DNA from: Diplonema japonicum
Lineage: Eukaryota > Euglenozoa > Diplonemea > Diplonemida > Diplonemidae
DNA length: 64,000 nucleotides
Reading direction: 5' to 3'
Assembly (NCBI GenBank): GCA_964019335.1
Contig: OZ025678.1
Span: forward strand, 186,001-250,000
Positions within the stretch are counted from its first letter, which is position 1. Every line of letters starts with the position of its first letter. The notes beneath the pieces are model-generated. The model saw nothing but the letters and a program-made list of their open reading frames with translations. It had not been told where the DNA came from and did no database searches. Positions 21,166 through 31,679 of the stretch are shown piece by piece. A program made the translations under genes and the position numbers.

Positions 21166-22074
21166 ATGGGCCGTGGCCGTGCATCAAGGAAGTACTGTTG
21201 CGGAGAATCTACAAAATTCAATGCCATGTCCAACTCAGGGAGTGAAGAGAAGACCTCTCTCGGGAAAACCCGCAAAAACCACCGTGAAAAAAGCTACAAA
21301 ATCACCAAAGAAGAGTCCCGAGAAGCATGGGGAACCGAAACTGTCCAATACGCAGGACAAGACGAATCCACAAAGAACCCTTGGATGGCCTACAAAAACT
21401 ACCTCGAAACTACCCGCGACTCGGAAAACCATGATTTTTCAGTAATAAAAATCCCATCAAAAGGAAACCCTCACAAGGCTACGTGGCGCATCGACCTAGA
21501 AAAAGGAACACTTACAGAACTCAAGGGATGGATCGGTAGCGAATTTTGTCTCATGAAGAAGAAACCAAGCTTCACAAATCTGACAACAGGTGTTGCTATA
21601 GTAAGCATAGGACACAATGTGAAAGGCCGCCAATACCCTGAAGATTCCTCACCCAGCACGACCGTGGAACTTGTGTTTACTGACGGCAACGTAAAGAGTG
21701 CTGTGGTGTTGGAACATGAGGTAAATGCATTGGTATACTGTCTTTGCTGCAAAAGATTTCCACCTATGGACGCCTGTGCAGAAGATGAGGTTGAGCTTTG
21801 TAATGTCTCTCAGACTGGAGGTCTTTTGACCCTTCACCCCGACCACCTTGAAGTCGTTTCAGCAACTCTCCACGCCCTCTCCGAGCCCTCCCCTCTGAGC
21901 ATCGCGAACCTAGCCCTGTCCCCCGACGCGCTGCACACCGGGCTCCCGCTGTTGGTGTCCTCCAACAAAATCGAAATACCCTCCACCGGGTTCGAAGACG
22001 GCACCGTGGTCTGCATGCAAACGAATTTATCGCAATACCCTGTTGTCTTCCGTCCAGGGGCGCGAGACACTTAA
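21166..22074 (+). CDS. Unknown protein (302 aa)
   Basis: The ATG at 21166 lies 26 bases after an AG that ends a pyrimidine-rich tract; the open frame before it is homopolymer-coded and excluded. The N-terminal 80 residues are basic and charged. The remainder has alternating strands (TWRIDLEKGTLTELKGWIG, TTVELVFTDGNVKSAVVLEHE), two Cys pairs (YCLCCKRF) and a hydrophobic C-terminal part. I do not recognise a family, and no membrane segment is convincing. Only 79 bases separate its stop from the next start. Confidence 0.75.
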   Translation: MGRGRASRKYCCGESTKFNAMSNSGSEEKTSLGKTRKNHREKSYKITKEESREAWGTETVQYAGQDESTKNPWMAYKNYLETTRDSENHDFSVIKIPSKGNPHKATWRIDLEKGTLTELKGWIGSEFCLMKKKPSFTNLTTGVAIVSIGHNVKGRQYPEDSSPSTTVELVFTDGNVKSAVVLEHEVNALVYCLCCKRFPPMDACAEDEVELCNVSQTGGLLTLHPDHLEVVSATLHALSEPSPLSIANLALSPDALHTGLPLLVSSNKIEIPSTGFEDGTVVCMQTNLSQYPVVFRPGARDT

Positions 22075-22153
22075 AAAAAAAAGTTTTTTTTTTTGTGTCT
22101 TCCCTTTTTTTAAAAAAAAAAGGGGGGGGTGTAAAAATTGAAAACCCCCATTA

Positions 22154-24778
22154 ATGCGCGATGAGGTGATTCATGATTTGGAAGTGCAACTGCAGGCAGC
22201 AGCCAGTCAAGGCGACACTGATGAGGTGGCCATGAAGGCCGAGATGCTCGTGAGAGTCCTGTTGCGGGGTCCCCACGGGACCTCCAACGGGAAGCGTGCG
22301 GGGCGGATCTTCGGGCTGTTGAACAAGGCGGAGATGCTTACTAGAAAGGAGCTCGGGCTTCTCCCTGAAAACACACGGATGAAGCACCGGAGCATGGTCT
22401 TCTCGTTGCTGACAGCTTTTGAATGCGGAAGGCACGTCCGTCTGGAACCATGGGACCCTGCCGAGGGCCCTACAGGAGGTGCTGCGTATTCCAACTCACT
22501 ACCTTTCATTCCGGTGGTTGTCACCCACACACCCGAACCCAAGGGAGAGGGTGAGAAAGAAGGAGAGAAAGAGGGGGGTAATGATGTCTGTGCCGCCGAG
22601 AAGCCCATGATTTACAATTTTGACAACGTTGAATCTTGTACCTCTGTGTCCGAGCACCACAAGTCGAAGGGGAAGCGCTTCCGCAAGACACGACGGAAGC
22701 AAACGAAAAAGCAAAGGAAACAAAAGAAACGTCGGAGAAGGCGCAATAAAAAAACCAAGGACGGGAACCCCTCCGATCCGCGGGGTAGTCCCTTGCTCCA
22801 CGAACCGCAGGGCAGTCCTATGCGGTTCTTGCGCCCTGTTGGCAGCCCCATGCGTCCCTTGCGCCACGAACCTCAGGGCAGCCCCATAAAACCCTTGCGC
22901 CACAACAATGCGGTCATGTTTCTAGAAAGACGAAAAAGATTGAAAGAAGCGCAGCTGCGGAAGCTTGGAGAAATCGAAAAACAACAGGAACAGCAAATTG
23001 GCAACCAGAGAGCGAAGCTGGACTCCCAAAAGATAAAGCTCGACCCAGCACGGCAGGGGTTCGGGAAGAAGAAGAAAAAGAAGAAAAGGAGGTGTTTCGA
23101 CAACGACACGAAGTACTCGGAGTTGCGGTCGTTCTCAGGGGACTCCAACACAGAGGAACCATTCCCGCCGCAAGAAAAAACGGTGGACCTCACACCTGAC
23201 AACCTCCATATGCAGGACAAGTTCCTTGAGGCGCAGGGTGTGAGCAAACGTGTGGTGCTCGACACGCTGCAAGCCATCGAAGTTCCTGACGACGACGACC
23301 CTGTCAAGACAGAACACACAACCTTCTTCCCTTCAGACTTATCCCAGCAGGACCTCACCCACCAGGAGCCCCTCCCACCCCTTCCGATGTGGAAGCCTAA
23401 GAACGGGAGGAAAAAGAAGAAGCGTCGCCAGAGGAGTAAATTCGAAAAACGCACCTCGCGCATTGAAGCAGAACGCGTCATCAAAAACATGGAAGCGCTG
23501 TCCTCACAAGCAGAGGTGGAGGTCAAGAAGGGATCCTCCCCCACACGGCAGGACAGCACAGACGGCGAAAGCACCGCGTCGCCCGACAAGGTGGCCGACT
23601 TGCTACTAACACCCTTTGACGACACGTGCATGTCGGACCTGGGCCCTGACGACGATGTCCTGAAAGCCACAATGCGGACGATGGAAGCTGACGAGCTGGA
23701 GGAGCTGTTCCGACAGTGCAGCGAGGAGGAGATGGAGGAGCAACCGCAAGACCCAGAGGAACAACAAGAACAACCAAGAGAAGGCGAAGCGGAGCAGGAA
23801 CAGAAAGAAGAACAAGACGTAAAGGAAGAACGAGAGGCAGAGGAAGAACAAGAGGCTGAGGAAGAACAAAAGGCTGAGGAAGAACAAGAGGCTGAGGAAG
23901 AACGAGAAGTAGAGGAAGAACAAGAGATAGAAGAACGAGAGGTAGAGGTAGAGCAACAACCCGAAACGGTGTTGGATAACGAGCAAGACATGGAACAGGG
24001 AGACGCAGACAAAAGGTCAGAGATGCGCAGCACAGGACCAGAGGAGGGACATGTGAGCGAGAAGTCGAGCGAGAAAGAGGAGCGGGTGTTCGAAGACTGC
24101 AATGCACAGGTGCAGGAAGGCGATGAGGCAGACGACGAACGGTCTCTGTTGTTTGTCGCAGCGCATCCTCAGACCCTTCTGCCTAGCAAACAAGAGAGCT
24201 GGCTGTCACTGTCAGCATCCACACTGTCACGCAACGAGACGTTTCCTGAGATTTTATGTGACGAGCATATAAAGAACGCACTGCCAACACCGACAGAGAG
24301 CGAAGTATACTTACTAGAGACCAGACTGCAGCAGATGTGCCTGAAGCTATGCGGGGAACAGCTGGACGATGGAGAGCAAGGGGAGCTCCTTGCAGGGTGG
24401 GTCGAGTCAAAGGCAGAAGAAGCAGAGAAAGCGAGGAAGGCAGCTGAAGAGCAGCAAAACGCTTACATAACACAGGCAAGGCAGCAGTCCTCAGCACAAT
24501 CGATACAGCGATGGTTCAGAAAGGTACTAGGAGGGCGGGTCCTGGCGCAGCAACTCGCTTGCCACACACTGAGAACCCTTTTCAGGGCGAAAGGTTTCTC
24601 CTCACACAGCGAGCACGTGGTGCCCATCGCGGAGCCTGTTGTGGAGACCCGACTCCCTCCCTCTTGGGAGCCCAGTTTGCGTTTCATGCCCCCCCACCCA
24701 CCCCTCGGGACTAGGTTCGTCGGTATTCCTACCGATGCAGAGAGATTCATAAGAGCAAGGCAGTTTAGATTAACCTGA
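22154..24778 (+). CDS. Large charged protein with Glu-rich repeats and a C-terminal IQ-like motif (874 aa)
   Basis: Residues 1 to about 100 look helical and folded (EVQLQAAASQGDTDEVAMKA, RIFGLLNKAEMLTRKELGLL). Lys/Arg-rich blocks and a short repeat (HEPQGSP, two exact copies plus variants) follow near residues 215-250. From about residue 535 to 610 there is a Glu-rich tandem repeat based on EEEQEAEEEQ. Near the C-terminus SIQRWFRKVLGGRVLAQQLA resembles an IQ calmodulin-binding motif. The long - strand frames opposite are mirror effects of this biased composition. Such layouts occur in cytoskeletal and flagellar proteins, but no specific family is recognised. Start chosen as the first in-frame ATG after the spacer. 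Confidence 0.8.
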   Translation: MRDEVIHDLEVQLQAAASQGDTDEVAMKAEMLVRVLLRGPHGTSNGKRAGRIFGLLNKAEMLTRKELGLLPENTRMKHRSMVFSLLTAFECGRHVRLEPWDPAEGPTGGAAYSNSLPFIPVVVTHTPEPKGEGEKEGEKEGGNDVCAAEKPMIYNFDNVESCTSVSEHHKSKGKRFRKTRRKQTKKQRKQKKRRRRRNKKTKDGNPSDPRGSPLLHEPQGSPMRFLRPVGSPMRPLRHEPQGSPIKPLRHNNAVMFLERRKRLKEAQLRKLGEIEKQQEQQIGNQRAKLDSQKIKLDPARQGFGKKKKKKKRRCFDNDTKYSELRSFSGDSNTEEPFPPQEKTVDLTPDNLHMQDKFLEAQGVSKRVVLDTLQAIEVPDDDDPVKTEHTTFFPSDLSQQDLTHQEPLPPLPMWKPKNGRKKKKRRQRSKFEKRTSRIEAERVIKNMEALSSQAEVEVKKGSSPTRQDSTDGESTASPDKVADLLLTPFDDTCMSDLGPDDDVLKATMRTMEADELEELFRQCSEEEMEEQPQDPEEQQEQPREGEAEQEQKEEQDVKEEREAEEEQEAEEEQKAEEEQEAEEEREVEEEQEIEEREVEVEQQPETVLDNEQDMEQGDADKRSEMRSTGPEEGHVSEKSSEKEERVFEDCNAQVQEGDEADDERSLLFVAAHPQTLLPSKQESWLSLSASTLSRNETFPEILCDEHIKNALPTPTESEVYLLETRLQQMCLKLCGEQLDDGEQGELLAGWVESKAEEAEKARKAAEEQQNAYITQARQQSSAQSIQRWFRKVLGGRVLAQQLACHTLRTLFRAKGFSSHSEHVVPIAEPVVETRLPPSWEPSLRFMPPHPPLGTRFVGIPTDAERFIRARQFRLT

Positions 24779-25080
24779 TTGTGCCCCCTCATTTTCATTG
24801 TTGCTTGAATGCTCGAAAAAAAGGGCAGCATACAACCGTAGGGGTTATTGTTATTTTTTTTTGTCCCTGTTTTAAACCGGTTTTCCCTATCACCCCCCCC
24901 CCCCCTATTTTATCTCAGGTCCATTTATACACAAAAAATATTAAAAAAAAAAAAAAAGAGAAAAGAAAAAGTAGGGTAAGAATAACCTTATGAATGGCGG
25001 GATTAGAGGTATTCTTTTGTTTTTAAACTATTTCAATTCACGTAGAATTTGCTTGCGAAATATGAAGACGCAGCCGAAGG
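24779..25080. other. Short spacer, no gene seen
   Basis: C- and A-runs (near 24891-24905 and 24942-24957) and T-rich DNA separate two genes. Nothing else is recognised. Confidence 0.5.
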
Positions 25081-26229
25081 ATGCGACGGGCAAGAAGCGG
25101 TAAAGAGTATGAGGGAAAAAAAAAAAAAAAAAAGCAACAAAAAACAGAAGCAAAAGAAGAAACCGCGAGCCAGAGCAGCGGGGCAAACACAATGGAAATG
25201 GAAATGGATCAAACAGAGATAGAACGCAGGTTTCTGGAGTACGAACAGTTACGAGAGGACAAGGAGTGGAAGGAAGATGAACGATATATTCCTTCAGAGC
25301 ACCCCGAAGAAGAGACGGGGGACTGGGCAGAGGTACTGAAAAAGGAGACGGAAGAGATCCAACGGCAGCGCATCGAGGAGAACGAAGAAATGGAAAGAGA
25401 GGTAAACCACGAGATGCGGAAGTACCTAGGGATGGAGTTTTCAGGCAGCGGGAAGATCCAAGCCGCAAAGAAGACACCACAACCCTCTTCCTCTGGACAT
25501 CTCGCGGTTGTTCGAAAAATGAGCAAGCAGCAACAAAAACATCGCACCACAGATCAGCCTCCCAGCCCAGGGGGTTCATCAATAACCAGCCAAGACGAAG
25601 GCGATACACATAAAATGCTGGAAATTATTCATTCTCGTGATGCTGTGTGTCCTGAGGACGAAGCTTTGAAAAACTCAAATTGGGACGACACCTCAACCGA
25701 GAGTGATTCAAATGAGAAGGAAGCCCTTGCAGATCCGGCACCGTCACATCTTTCTTATGACGAGGCTCAAAAATGGGAGAAAATCGAACGAGAAAAACTC
25801 CGGAATAAAAAAAAAATCGCATCCCGCCTCGCGGTTCTCGAACGGCAGAAACAAGATTTCAAACAAGAGCTGCAGAGCAAAGCATCGACGGTGAAGAAAC
25901 CAACCGCGTCTTTCAAAGTGGATGAGTACATCCTCAAGAAACGGGAGAAATCAGAGCTTTTCAAACAACGGGAGCTCGCCAAGCAACAGCAGGACGAAGC
26001 CGCGCGTGTGAAAAGGCTTGAGGAGAACAAGGGTCGGTTCAAGAGGGCAAAGAGCAATAACAAGGCGAGGGAGGAGGCGAGAATCGAGCACAGCAAGAAA
26101 TTGCAAGCTGAAAAGGCGCGCAACGAGGTGAAAACCGAGCTGCGCAATATGCGCCGCCACACCGAACCCAACCCACCAAGCACCCCACCGCCTGCGAGGA
26201 ACGGGGCGAAAAAAACATCGTTTTCATGA
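25081..26229 (+). CDS. Charged coiled-coil protein with a probable mini-intron
   Basis: The frame is open from the ATG at 25081, but 25100-25147 (GTAAAG, an A-run, AACAG) has the form of the other introns in this window. It is 48 nt, a multiple of three, and splicing it joins the same frame; the product would be 366 aa instead of 382, without the poly-Lys stretch. The protein is rich in Glu, Lys, Arg and Gln and contains long predicted coiled-coil helices, especially from about residue 240 on ([40 protein letters not shown]). The tail is Pro-rich. A structural or flagellar role is possible, but the family is not recognised. Confidence 0.75.
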   Translation: MRRARSGKEYEGKKKKKKQQKTEAKEETASQSSGANTMEMEMDQTEIERRFLEYEQLREDKEWKEDERYIPSEHPEEETGDWAEVLKKETEEIQRQRIEENEEMEREVNHEMRKYLGMEFSGSGKIQAAKKTPQPSSSGHLAVVRKMSKQQQKHRTTDQPPSPGGSSITSQDEGDTHKMLEIIHSRDAVCPEDEALKNSNWDDTSTESDSNEKEALADPAPSHLSYDEAQKWEKIEREKLRNKKKIASRLAVLERQKQDFKQELQSKASTVKKPTASFKVDEYILKKREKSELFKQRELAKQQQDEAARVKRLEENKGRFKRAKSNNKAREEARIEHSKKLQAEKARNEVKTELRNMRRHTEPNPPSTPPPARNGAKKTSFS

Positions 26230-26265
<36 letters not shown>

Positions 26266-26327
26266 CCAAAAAAAAAAAATCCCGTTTCAAAAAAAAAAAG
26301 GAGGGTGGAAAAAAAAAAAAAAAAAAA

Positions 26328-27222
26328 ATGGCGGAATTCGACGTGGACGCGCTGACCCTACAGGTGTACGACACCACAAAGCTTCTCTCGGAGCACCAAA
26401 TATCTTGTTTGTGTGAGCGGGCGCGGGATGTTTTTTGCATGGAAAGCAACGTCCACCTCGTCCAGGCCCCAGTCACAGTCTGCGGAGACGTACACGGGCA
26501 GTTCCACGACCTCATCGAACTCTTTAAAATCGGAGGACGCCCCCCCGACACGAATTATCTCTTCATGGGGGACTACGTCGATAGAGGCTACCACTCTGTG
26601 GAGACGCTGTGCCTTCTGTTGCTGCTTAAAATCCGGTTTAAAGACAGGCTTACAATACTCAGAGGGAACCACGAGAGCCGTCAGATCACGCAGGTTTACG
26701 GATTCTACGACGAGTGCATGCGGAAGTACGGGAGCGTATCTGTTTGGAACCAGTTCACAGAGCTTTTCGACTACATGCCGTTGACCGCTGTCATCCAGCA
26801 TTCTATTTTCTGCTTACACGGCGGGTTATCACCGTCGCTAGACACATTGGACAATATTCGTCAGCTAGAGAGAATGCAAGAGACTCCCCATGAAGGCCCG
26901 ATGTGCGACCTTCTTTGGTCGGACCCTCATGACGATGATAAACCTGGGTGGGGGGTGTCCCCAAGGGGGGCCGGGTATACGTTCGGTGCCGACATCACAC
27001 AGCAGTTCAATCAAAATAATGCGCTTTCTCTGGTTTCGAGAGCACACCAGTTAATCATGGAGGTTTGTTATTTAGGAAGGGGAAAAAGAATTTAAAAAAA
27101 AAAAAAAAAAAGGGTTACAACTGGTGTCATAACCAGCAAGTGGTCACCATTTTCAGCGCACCCAACTACTGTTACCGATGCGGGAATCAGGTATTTTTTT
27201 TTTTTTTGAAAAAAAAAAAGGG

Positions 27223-27260
<38 letters not shown>

Positions 27261-27382
27261 GCCAGGCTGCCTTAATGGAAGTGGACGAACATATGAATAA
27301 GTCGTTCTTTCAGTTCGATCCCTCTCCTCTTAGGGGTGATGGGCAGGAGGTGCTCAGTGCGACTCCAGATTACTTTCTTTAG
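26328..27382 (+). CDS. PPP2C: Serine/threonine protein phosphatase 2A catalytic subunit, two introns
   Basis: The three exons are 26328-27062, 27113-27190 and 27266-27382. Spliced, they give 309 aa, the standard PP2A catalytic length. The metallophosphatase motifs are intact: GDVHGQ, GDYVDRG, GNHE, and [11 protein letters not shown] in exon 2. The C-terminus TPDYFL matches the conserved tail that is carboxymethylated in PP2A. Intron 1 (27063-27112, 50 nt) begins GTTTGT and ends AAAAG; intron 2 (27191-27265, 75 nt) begins GTATTT and ends GCCAG. Both are packed with A/T homopolymer. PP2A works as a heterotrimer with scaffold and regulatory subunits across the cytosol and nucleus. The ATG directly follows a 20-base A-run. 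The unspliced first exon would end in a frame without the last 64 residues. Confidence 0.96.
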
Positions 27383-27991
27383 TAGTATTTTTTTTTTTTT
27401 TTTTCTTCTTCTTTTCCCTCATTCATGTGCCTCTTGGCGCTAATAAGATGGGATCGAATACGAGGCAGTTTTTTTTTTTTTTTTTTTTTTTTTTACCTGG
27501 GGAAACAAATTACTGTAAATCTCTTAAGATTTTCCCGGAAAAAACAAAAGGCACTATTGGATGCCCGATGTCTCCCACTGCAAGGATCAAGTCCATTGCT
27601 GTCGGATACCATCTTTGAACAGCAGTAGACTTCGGGCAGTGCAGAGCTCTGCTGTGATTAATTAACCAGGCCGGTACACGCGAGGCAACTTCGGTACCAG
27701 TGATTTTCCTAGAGGCAAAAATTCAAGAGATTTACAGGTAAATCCGTAATAAAGAAGAAGAAAAAAAGAAGAAAATCTCGGCGCTTACCCCCCCCCCCCC
27801 CCCCCCTCCCCCCCCCAGTACAGGGAAGGACACACATATGTTGTGTAGTTTTTCGTTTCGTTCCTTCCCCCACCTTTTTCTTTTTTCAAACCACCAAAAA
27901 AAAAAAAATCCCAGGGAAGAGAGAGAGGGGGGGGGGGAAAAAAGGGGCAAAAAAAGAACCTTTTTTTTCAAAAAAAAAATAAATAAATAAA
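27383..27991. other. Spacer, no gene recognised
   Basis: The region has T-runs (near 27390-27403 and 27470-27493), a C-run of over 20 bases at 27788-27807 and about 230 bases of ordinary-complexity DNA (27500-27730) in which I recognise neither a coding exon nor an RNA gene. Confidence 0.45.
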
Positions 27992-28883
27992 ATGGGTTGT
28001 GGGGCATCTTCAGAACCGGTTGTGGCAACCGTCGTGGAGAAGATCGTTGACGAGGAGGTAATGCTTTTTTTTTTTCCTTTTTTTTTTTTCTTCAAATCAT
28101 CAATCAACACAGAAACCAACCCGCCTACGCCGGTGGGTGTGCCATAAATGCACTTTAAGAAACGCGGAAACAGCATCTGTATGCGGTGCGTGCCGATCTG
28201 TCCCACCTACAGAAGGCACAGCATGGCTGGATGACAGCCAAGACGATGAAGTGATGAGGGAAATGTCCGACGTGAGCTCTGGTGGGGACAGCTTTGGTTA
28301 CTGGCAACAATTCGGGGAAGGCGAACCTGCAGAGGCGTACATCGACGGTGTATGGGTCGACTGTACAGTCCGCAACTCTTCAAAACTAAAAGTTGAGGTC
28401 CTGATCGATGACCTTGTGTGGATAAGAGATCCGTGTGACGTGAAACGGCACAAGCTAGCAGACTGTTGTATCTGTCTCGAACCTCTTTGCAACAAATCCC
28501 TTGGTGCATTTGTCAATGAAAATGGAACCCGAGCATGTGCTCATTACGCTCACCGCCGCTGTGCTGCAGCACTGCCAAGCCAAAGCTGTCCCATATGCCG
28601 AACAAGTTTTGCACATATTGTTCAAGTACCCCGGCCCGACCAGCACTTTCATGAGTGGTTCAACGTTACGGACGTTACCAAAAAGGGAAAGCTGAGCGTG
28701 CAGGAGTTGACCAACTCTATAACTTCTATGACACCGTTCTCTGAGGAAGAAGTTTCGTCCAAGATACGGACAAGATGGCCGCATGCGAATTTCCCGATTC
28801 AAGTCGAGGCTGTGGTGCCCATTGTTTCATTCTTCTTTATATGGGCCGGACGACAGAAGTGTGTGTCCATGCCTTCTGCGTGA
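27992..28883 (+). CDS. Putative N-acylated RanBP2-zinc-finger / RING / EF-hand-like protein, one intron
   Basis: Exon 1 (27992-28057) starts MGCGASSEP, a good N-myristoylation start with a palmitoylatable Cys. A 55-nt intron (28058-28112, GTAATG to ACACAG, T-rich) is followed by exon 2 (28113-28883). Splicing restores the Trp of a RanBP2-type zinc finger (RRWVCHKCTLRN, then CGAC). A RING-type finger follows at about residues 135-185 (CCICLEPL, CAHYAHRRC, CPIC; RING-H2 spacing), and an EF-hand-like loop near residue 218 (DVTKKGKLSVQEL) lacks some usual acidic ligands. Product 278 aa. RING-H2 fingers usually act as E3 ubiquitin ligases and RanBP2 fingers can bind ubiquitin or RNA. Membrane-tethered ubiquitin signalling is an inference. 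Confidence 0.85.
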
Positions 28884-28909
28884 TAAAATTTACACTACAC
28901 CTTTTTTAA

Positions 28910-28949
<40 letters not shown>

Positions 28950-29454
28950 GAGGTGAGAGTTTTTAAGTTCAGATCTCATTTCTTTTATTTTTTTCTTCTT
29001 TTTTCTGGTTTGTTATTATTCGCTTTTTTTTTTTTTTTTTTTTTTTTCCCCTGCTTTTTTTTTTAATCCAAAAAAACTGTCTCTCCCCCTCCCATTTTTT
29101 TTTCTTTTCTCGTCGGAGTTTGACCCAAAAAAAAAATCGAACAAGCAAACAAAAAAAAAAAATAAGAAGAAGGAAAAAGAGGAAGGGAACCTGCTTGTTG
29201 CAATTGGAAATGGAAAAAAAAAAATATGGAGGGGAGAGTCTAGGTTTTTGTCTACTCCTCTCTCTCCCCCCCCCCCCCCCCATGGTAAATGATTTCTTTC
29301 TTGTTGATTCTAAAAGCCTATTTTCCCCCATATTCCACTTTAAGTCACTGGCCCTCTTATCTTTTTTTTTCTTCTACCCCTTCGAATACACGTCACCTCC
29401 CTTTCCCCCTGCTTTAAAGAATTTTCTTAATGCTGCTATTTCTTTATCCTTCTG

Positions 29455-29485
<31 letters not shown>

Positions 29486-31679
29486 CCGCTCTTTCCCTTT
29501 TCGTACCCTTTCATACCTACGTTGCTGACCTCCGGGGGTGGTACACAAATAAATTAAAAAAAAGATTTAGAAAGAAAATTTAAAAGAAAGAAAAAGGGGG
29601 GGGGGGGAAAGGTTGTCCCCTTCCTAAAAAAGCCCCCCCCAAGAGAAAGAGGAAAAAAAAAAAAGAGAAAAAAAAAAAGAAAAAAAGAAAAAAAAAAAAC
29701 AGTTCTAGGGTTTCCCTGTTCAATTGTTGCTCATGTCTCTGTTCTGAAGCACCCTGTGTGTAAGAAAATGCCTAAGATATGCTCTTTGCTGGAACAGCAG
29801 TGGGAATGGACCCCTTCAAAACTTCCCCCCCACCCCCCTTCTTTTGGTTTTTCTTTTTATCATCTCGCAACTCTTTAGCCTTGTTTGGAACTTTGAGAGA
29901 TGTGAAAGGCTTTTACCTTTATTAAATATGGTCAACTCTCTTCTGTTTATTACAGACTTTTTGAGGAAAGTGCCAACTATACTTCTAAAAAAAAAAGCTA
30001 ACGAAAAAAAAAACTAACAGACCATATACCGACAATAAATTTGTTTGCTGCTATAAAAAAAAAGGGGGGAAAAAAAAAAGGAGTAAAGGCAGCATTATTG
30101 GGCTTTTACTTTTTTTTTTTTTCCCTTCTTTTTTTTTTCCCCTATAGGTTGATCCCGGCATGTGCAAAAAAAAAAAAAAAAAAAAAAAACCAACAAACAA
30201 CAAAAGCAATTCAACTTTTTTTTTTTTCTTCTTCCATTCCTGCCCCTCTCCGGTGAGGATTTAAAAACCGCCAGCGGGGCTGTGGTTCTGAACATGCGTC
30301 TTTATTGGAAGAAGGAAAAAAAAAAAAGGAAATACCGTATTGGGGCTTAACTTGGAACGGGGAAAAAATTTTTTTTTGATGACTGGAACTTTTTTCTCGA
30401 TTTCAAAAAAAAAAACCGATTTTAGAACTAGGCACGTAGACCACAACGACGCGCCCAAGGAATACAAAGCTAACGGCGGAAAAAAAAAAGAAATTCAGAT
30501 TTGGAAGCTCCCCCCCCACCCGTTTCAGATTAAAGTCCAAATACGGTAAAAAGGAAGAAAAAAAATATTATTATTGGGACCCGTTGTTTTTTATCTCCCC
30601 CTCCCCAAATTTGACCCAGTGACGATCCTGAAAATGAGAAAAAAATGGGAAAGGGGCCGAAAGGACCCCTGTTCGTTCAAATCCCATTTTAGAGAGGGAC
30701 GGAAGAGGCTTGGGGGGTGAAAGTAATGACTATGTTCCTTTGACCTCCTCATCAGCGATGATGCCCCGCGAAGGGAATTTTTTTTGTTGTCTAACCTGTA
30801 AGTTCGCTTTTATTATTTTTTTTTATTCAGTCTCTGAATGCAACAGGGGAAAAGGAAATGCCACCCCTGTTCCCCGCGAGACCTCAAGGATTTTCGGGGG
30901 AAAAAAAATCCATTCGTTGTTTTGTTTCCCCTTCCCCCTCCCCCCCTTAATTAGTTCCTTTTATTATTCTTTCTTTTTTATACTCTTCTATTTTAGAATA
31001 TTAGAAAATTCGGGAGAAAGTAGATCTTTTTGCCTGACTCAAAAAAAAGGGGATGAAGAAAGGGTTGATCCTTTAAGATCAGGTTGTAAAGAACTAAAAA
31101 AAGAAGAAAACAAAAAAAGGGGGGGGGGGGGGGCGCGCCACAACGACCTTTTTTTCTTTTTTTTTAAATGTTCCTTGTTTCTTAATTGTTCCATATAAAA
31201 GAAAGAGGGGGGGGGGGGGGGGGAGGGGGAGGAAGTGGGGTGAATGCACTGAGATCAAAGGAAAAAAGTCTAAAAGGGACATTGCTTACAACCCCCCCCC
31301 CCCCCCCCCCCTCCTCCTTCATCAAGTGAAATTTTTGTCGTGAAAAAAAAAGAAAAGTAAGAAACCTCTCTATGATATTTTCTTTTTCTGTTCTATTTTT
31401 TTATTCTTCATTTGTTGCTTTTCTTTATTACCATCCCCCCCCCCCCCCCCCTTTCCCCACTTTCCACATTCACTTTTCTTTTTTTTTCTTCTCCTTCCAT
31501 ACAAGAAAAAAGCAGGACCATTTTTTTTTTCCCCCACCCCTTTTTTGTTCTCTCTTTATTCTTCCTCTCTTTCTCTTCCCCCGCTTTTTTTTCCATATAT
31601 ATTCAATGTTCCCGTCTCCTCTCACGCAAAGCAAAAAAAAAAAAAAAAAAAAGATGTAGCGAACAAAAAAAAAAAAAAA
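28884..31679. other. 2.8-kb low-complexity interval without a supported gene
   Basis: A-, T-, C- and G-runs dominate (for example T near 29459-29483, G near 31121-31132 and 31207-31222, C near 31292-31310 and 31435-31451). Frames are Lys/Phe/Pro homopolymers. Islands of normal complexity at 29700-29960, 30250-30550 and 30600-30900 contain no recognised product. One island has an intron-like GTAAGT to TTCAG segment (30798-30830, 33 nt) that could mark an unrecognised or decayed gene. Confidence 0.4.

Noticed and set aside
22873-24102. 409-codon open frame on the - strand, Ser/Cys-rich
   Set aside because: It lies opposite the Glu/Lys-rich + strand gene and is its compositional mirror image; no domain is visible.
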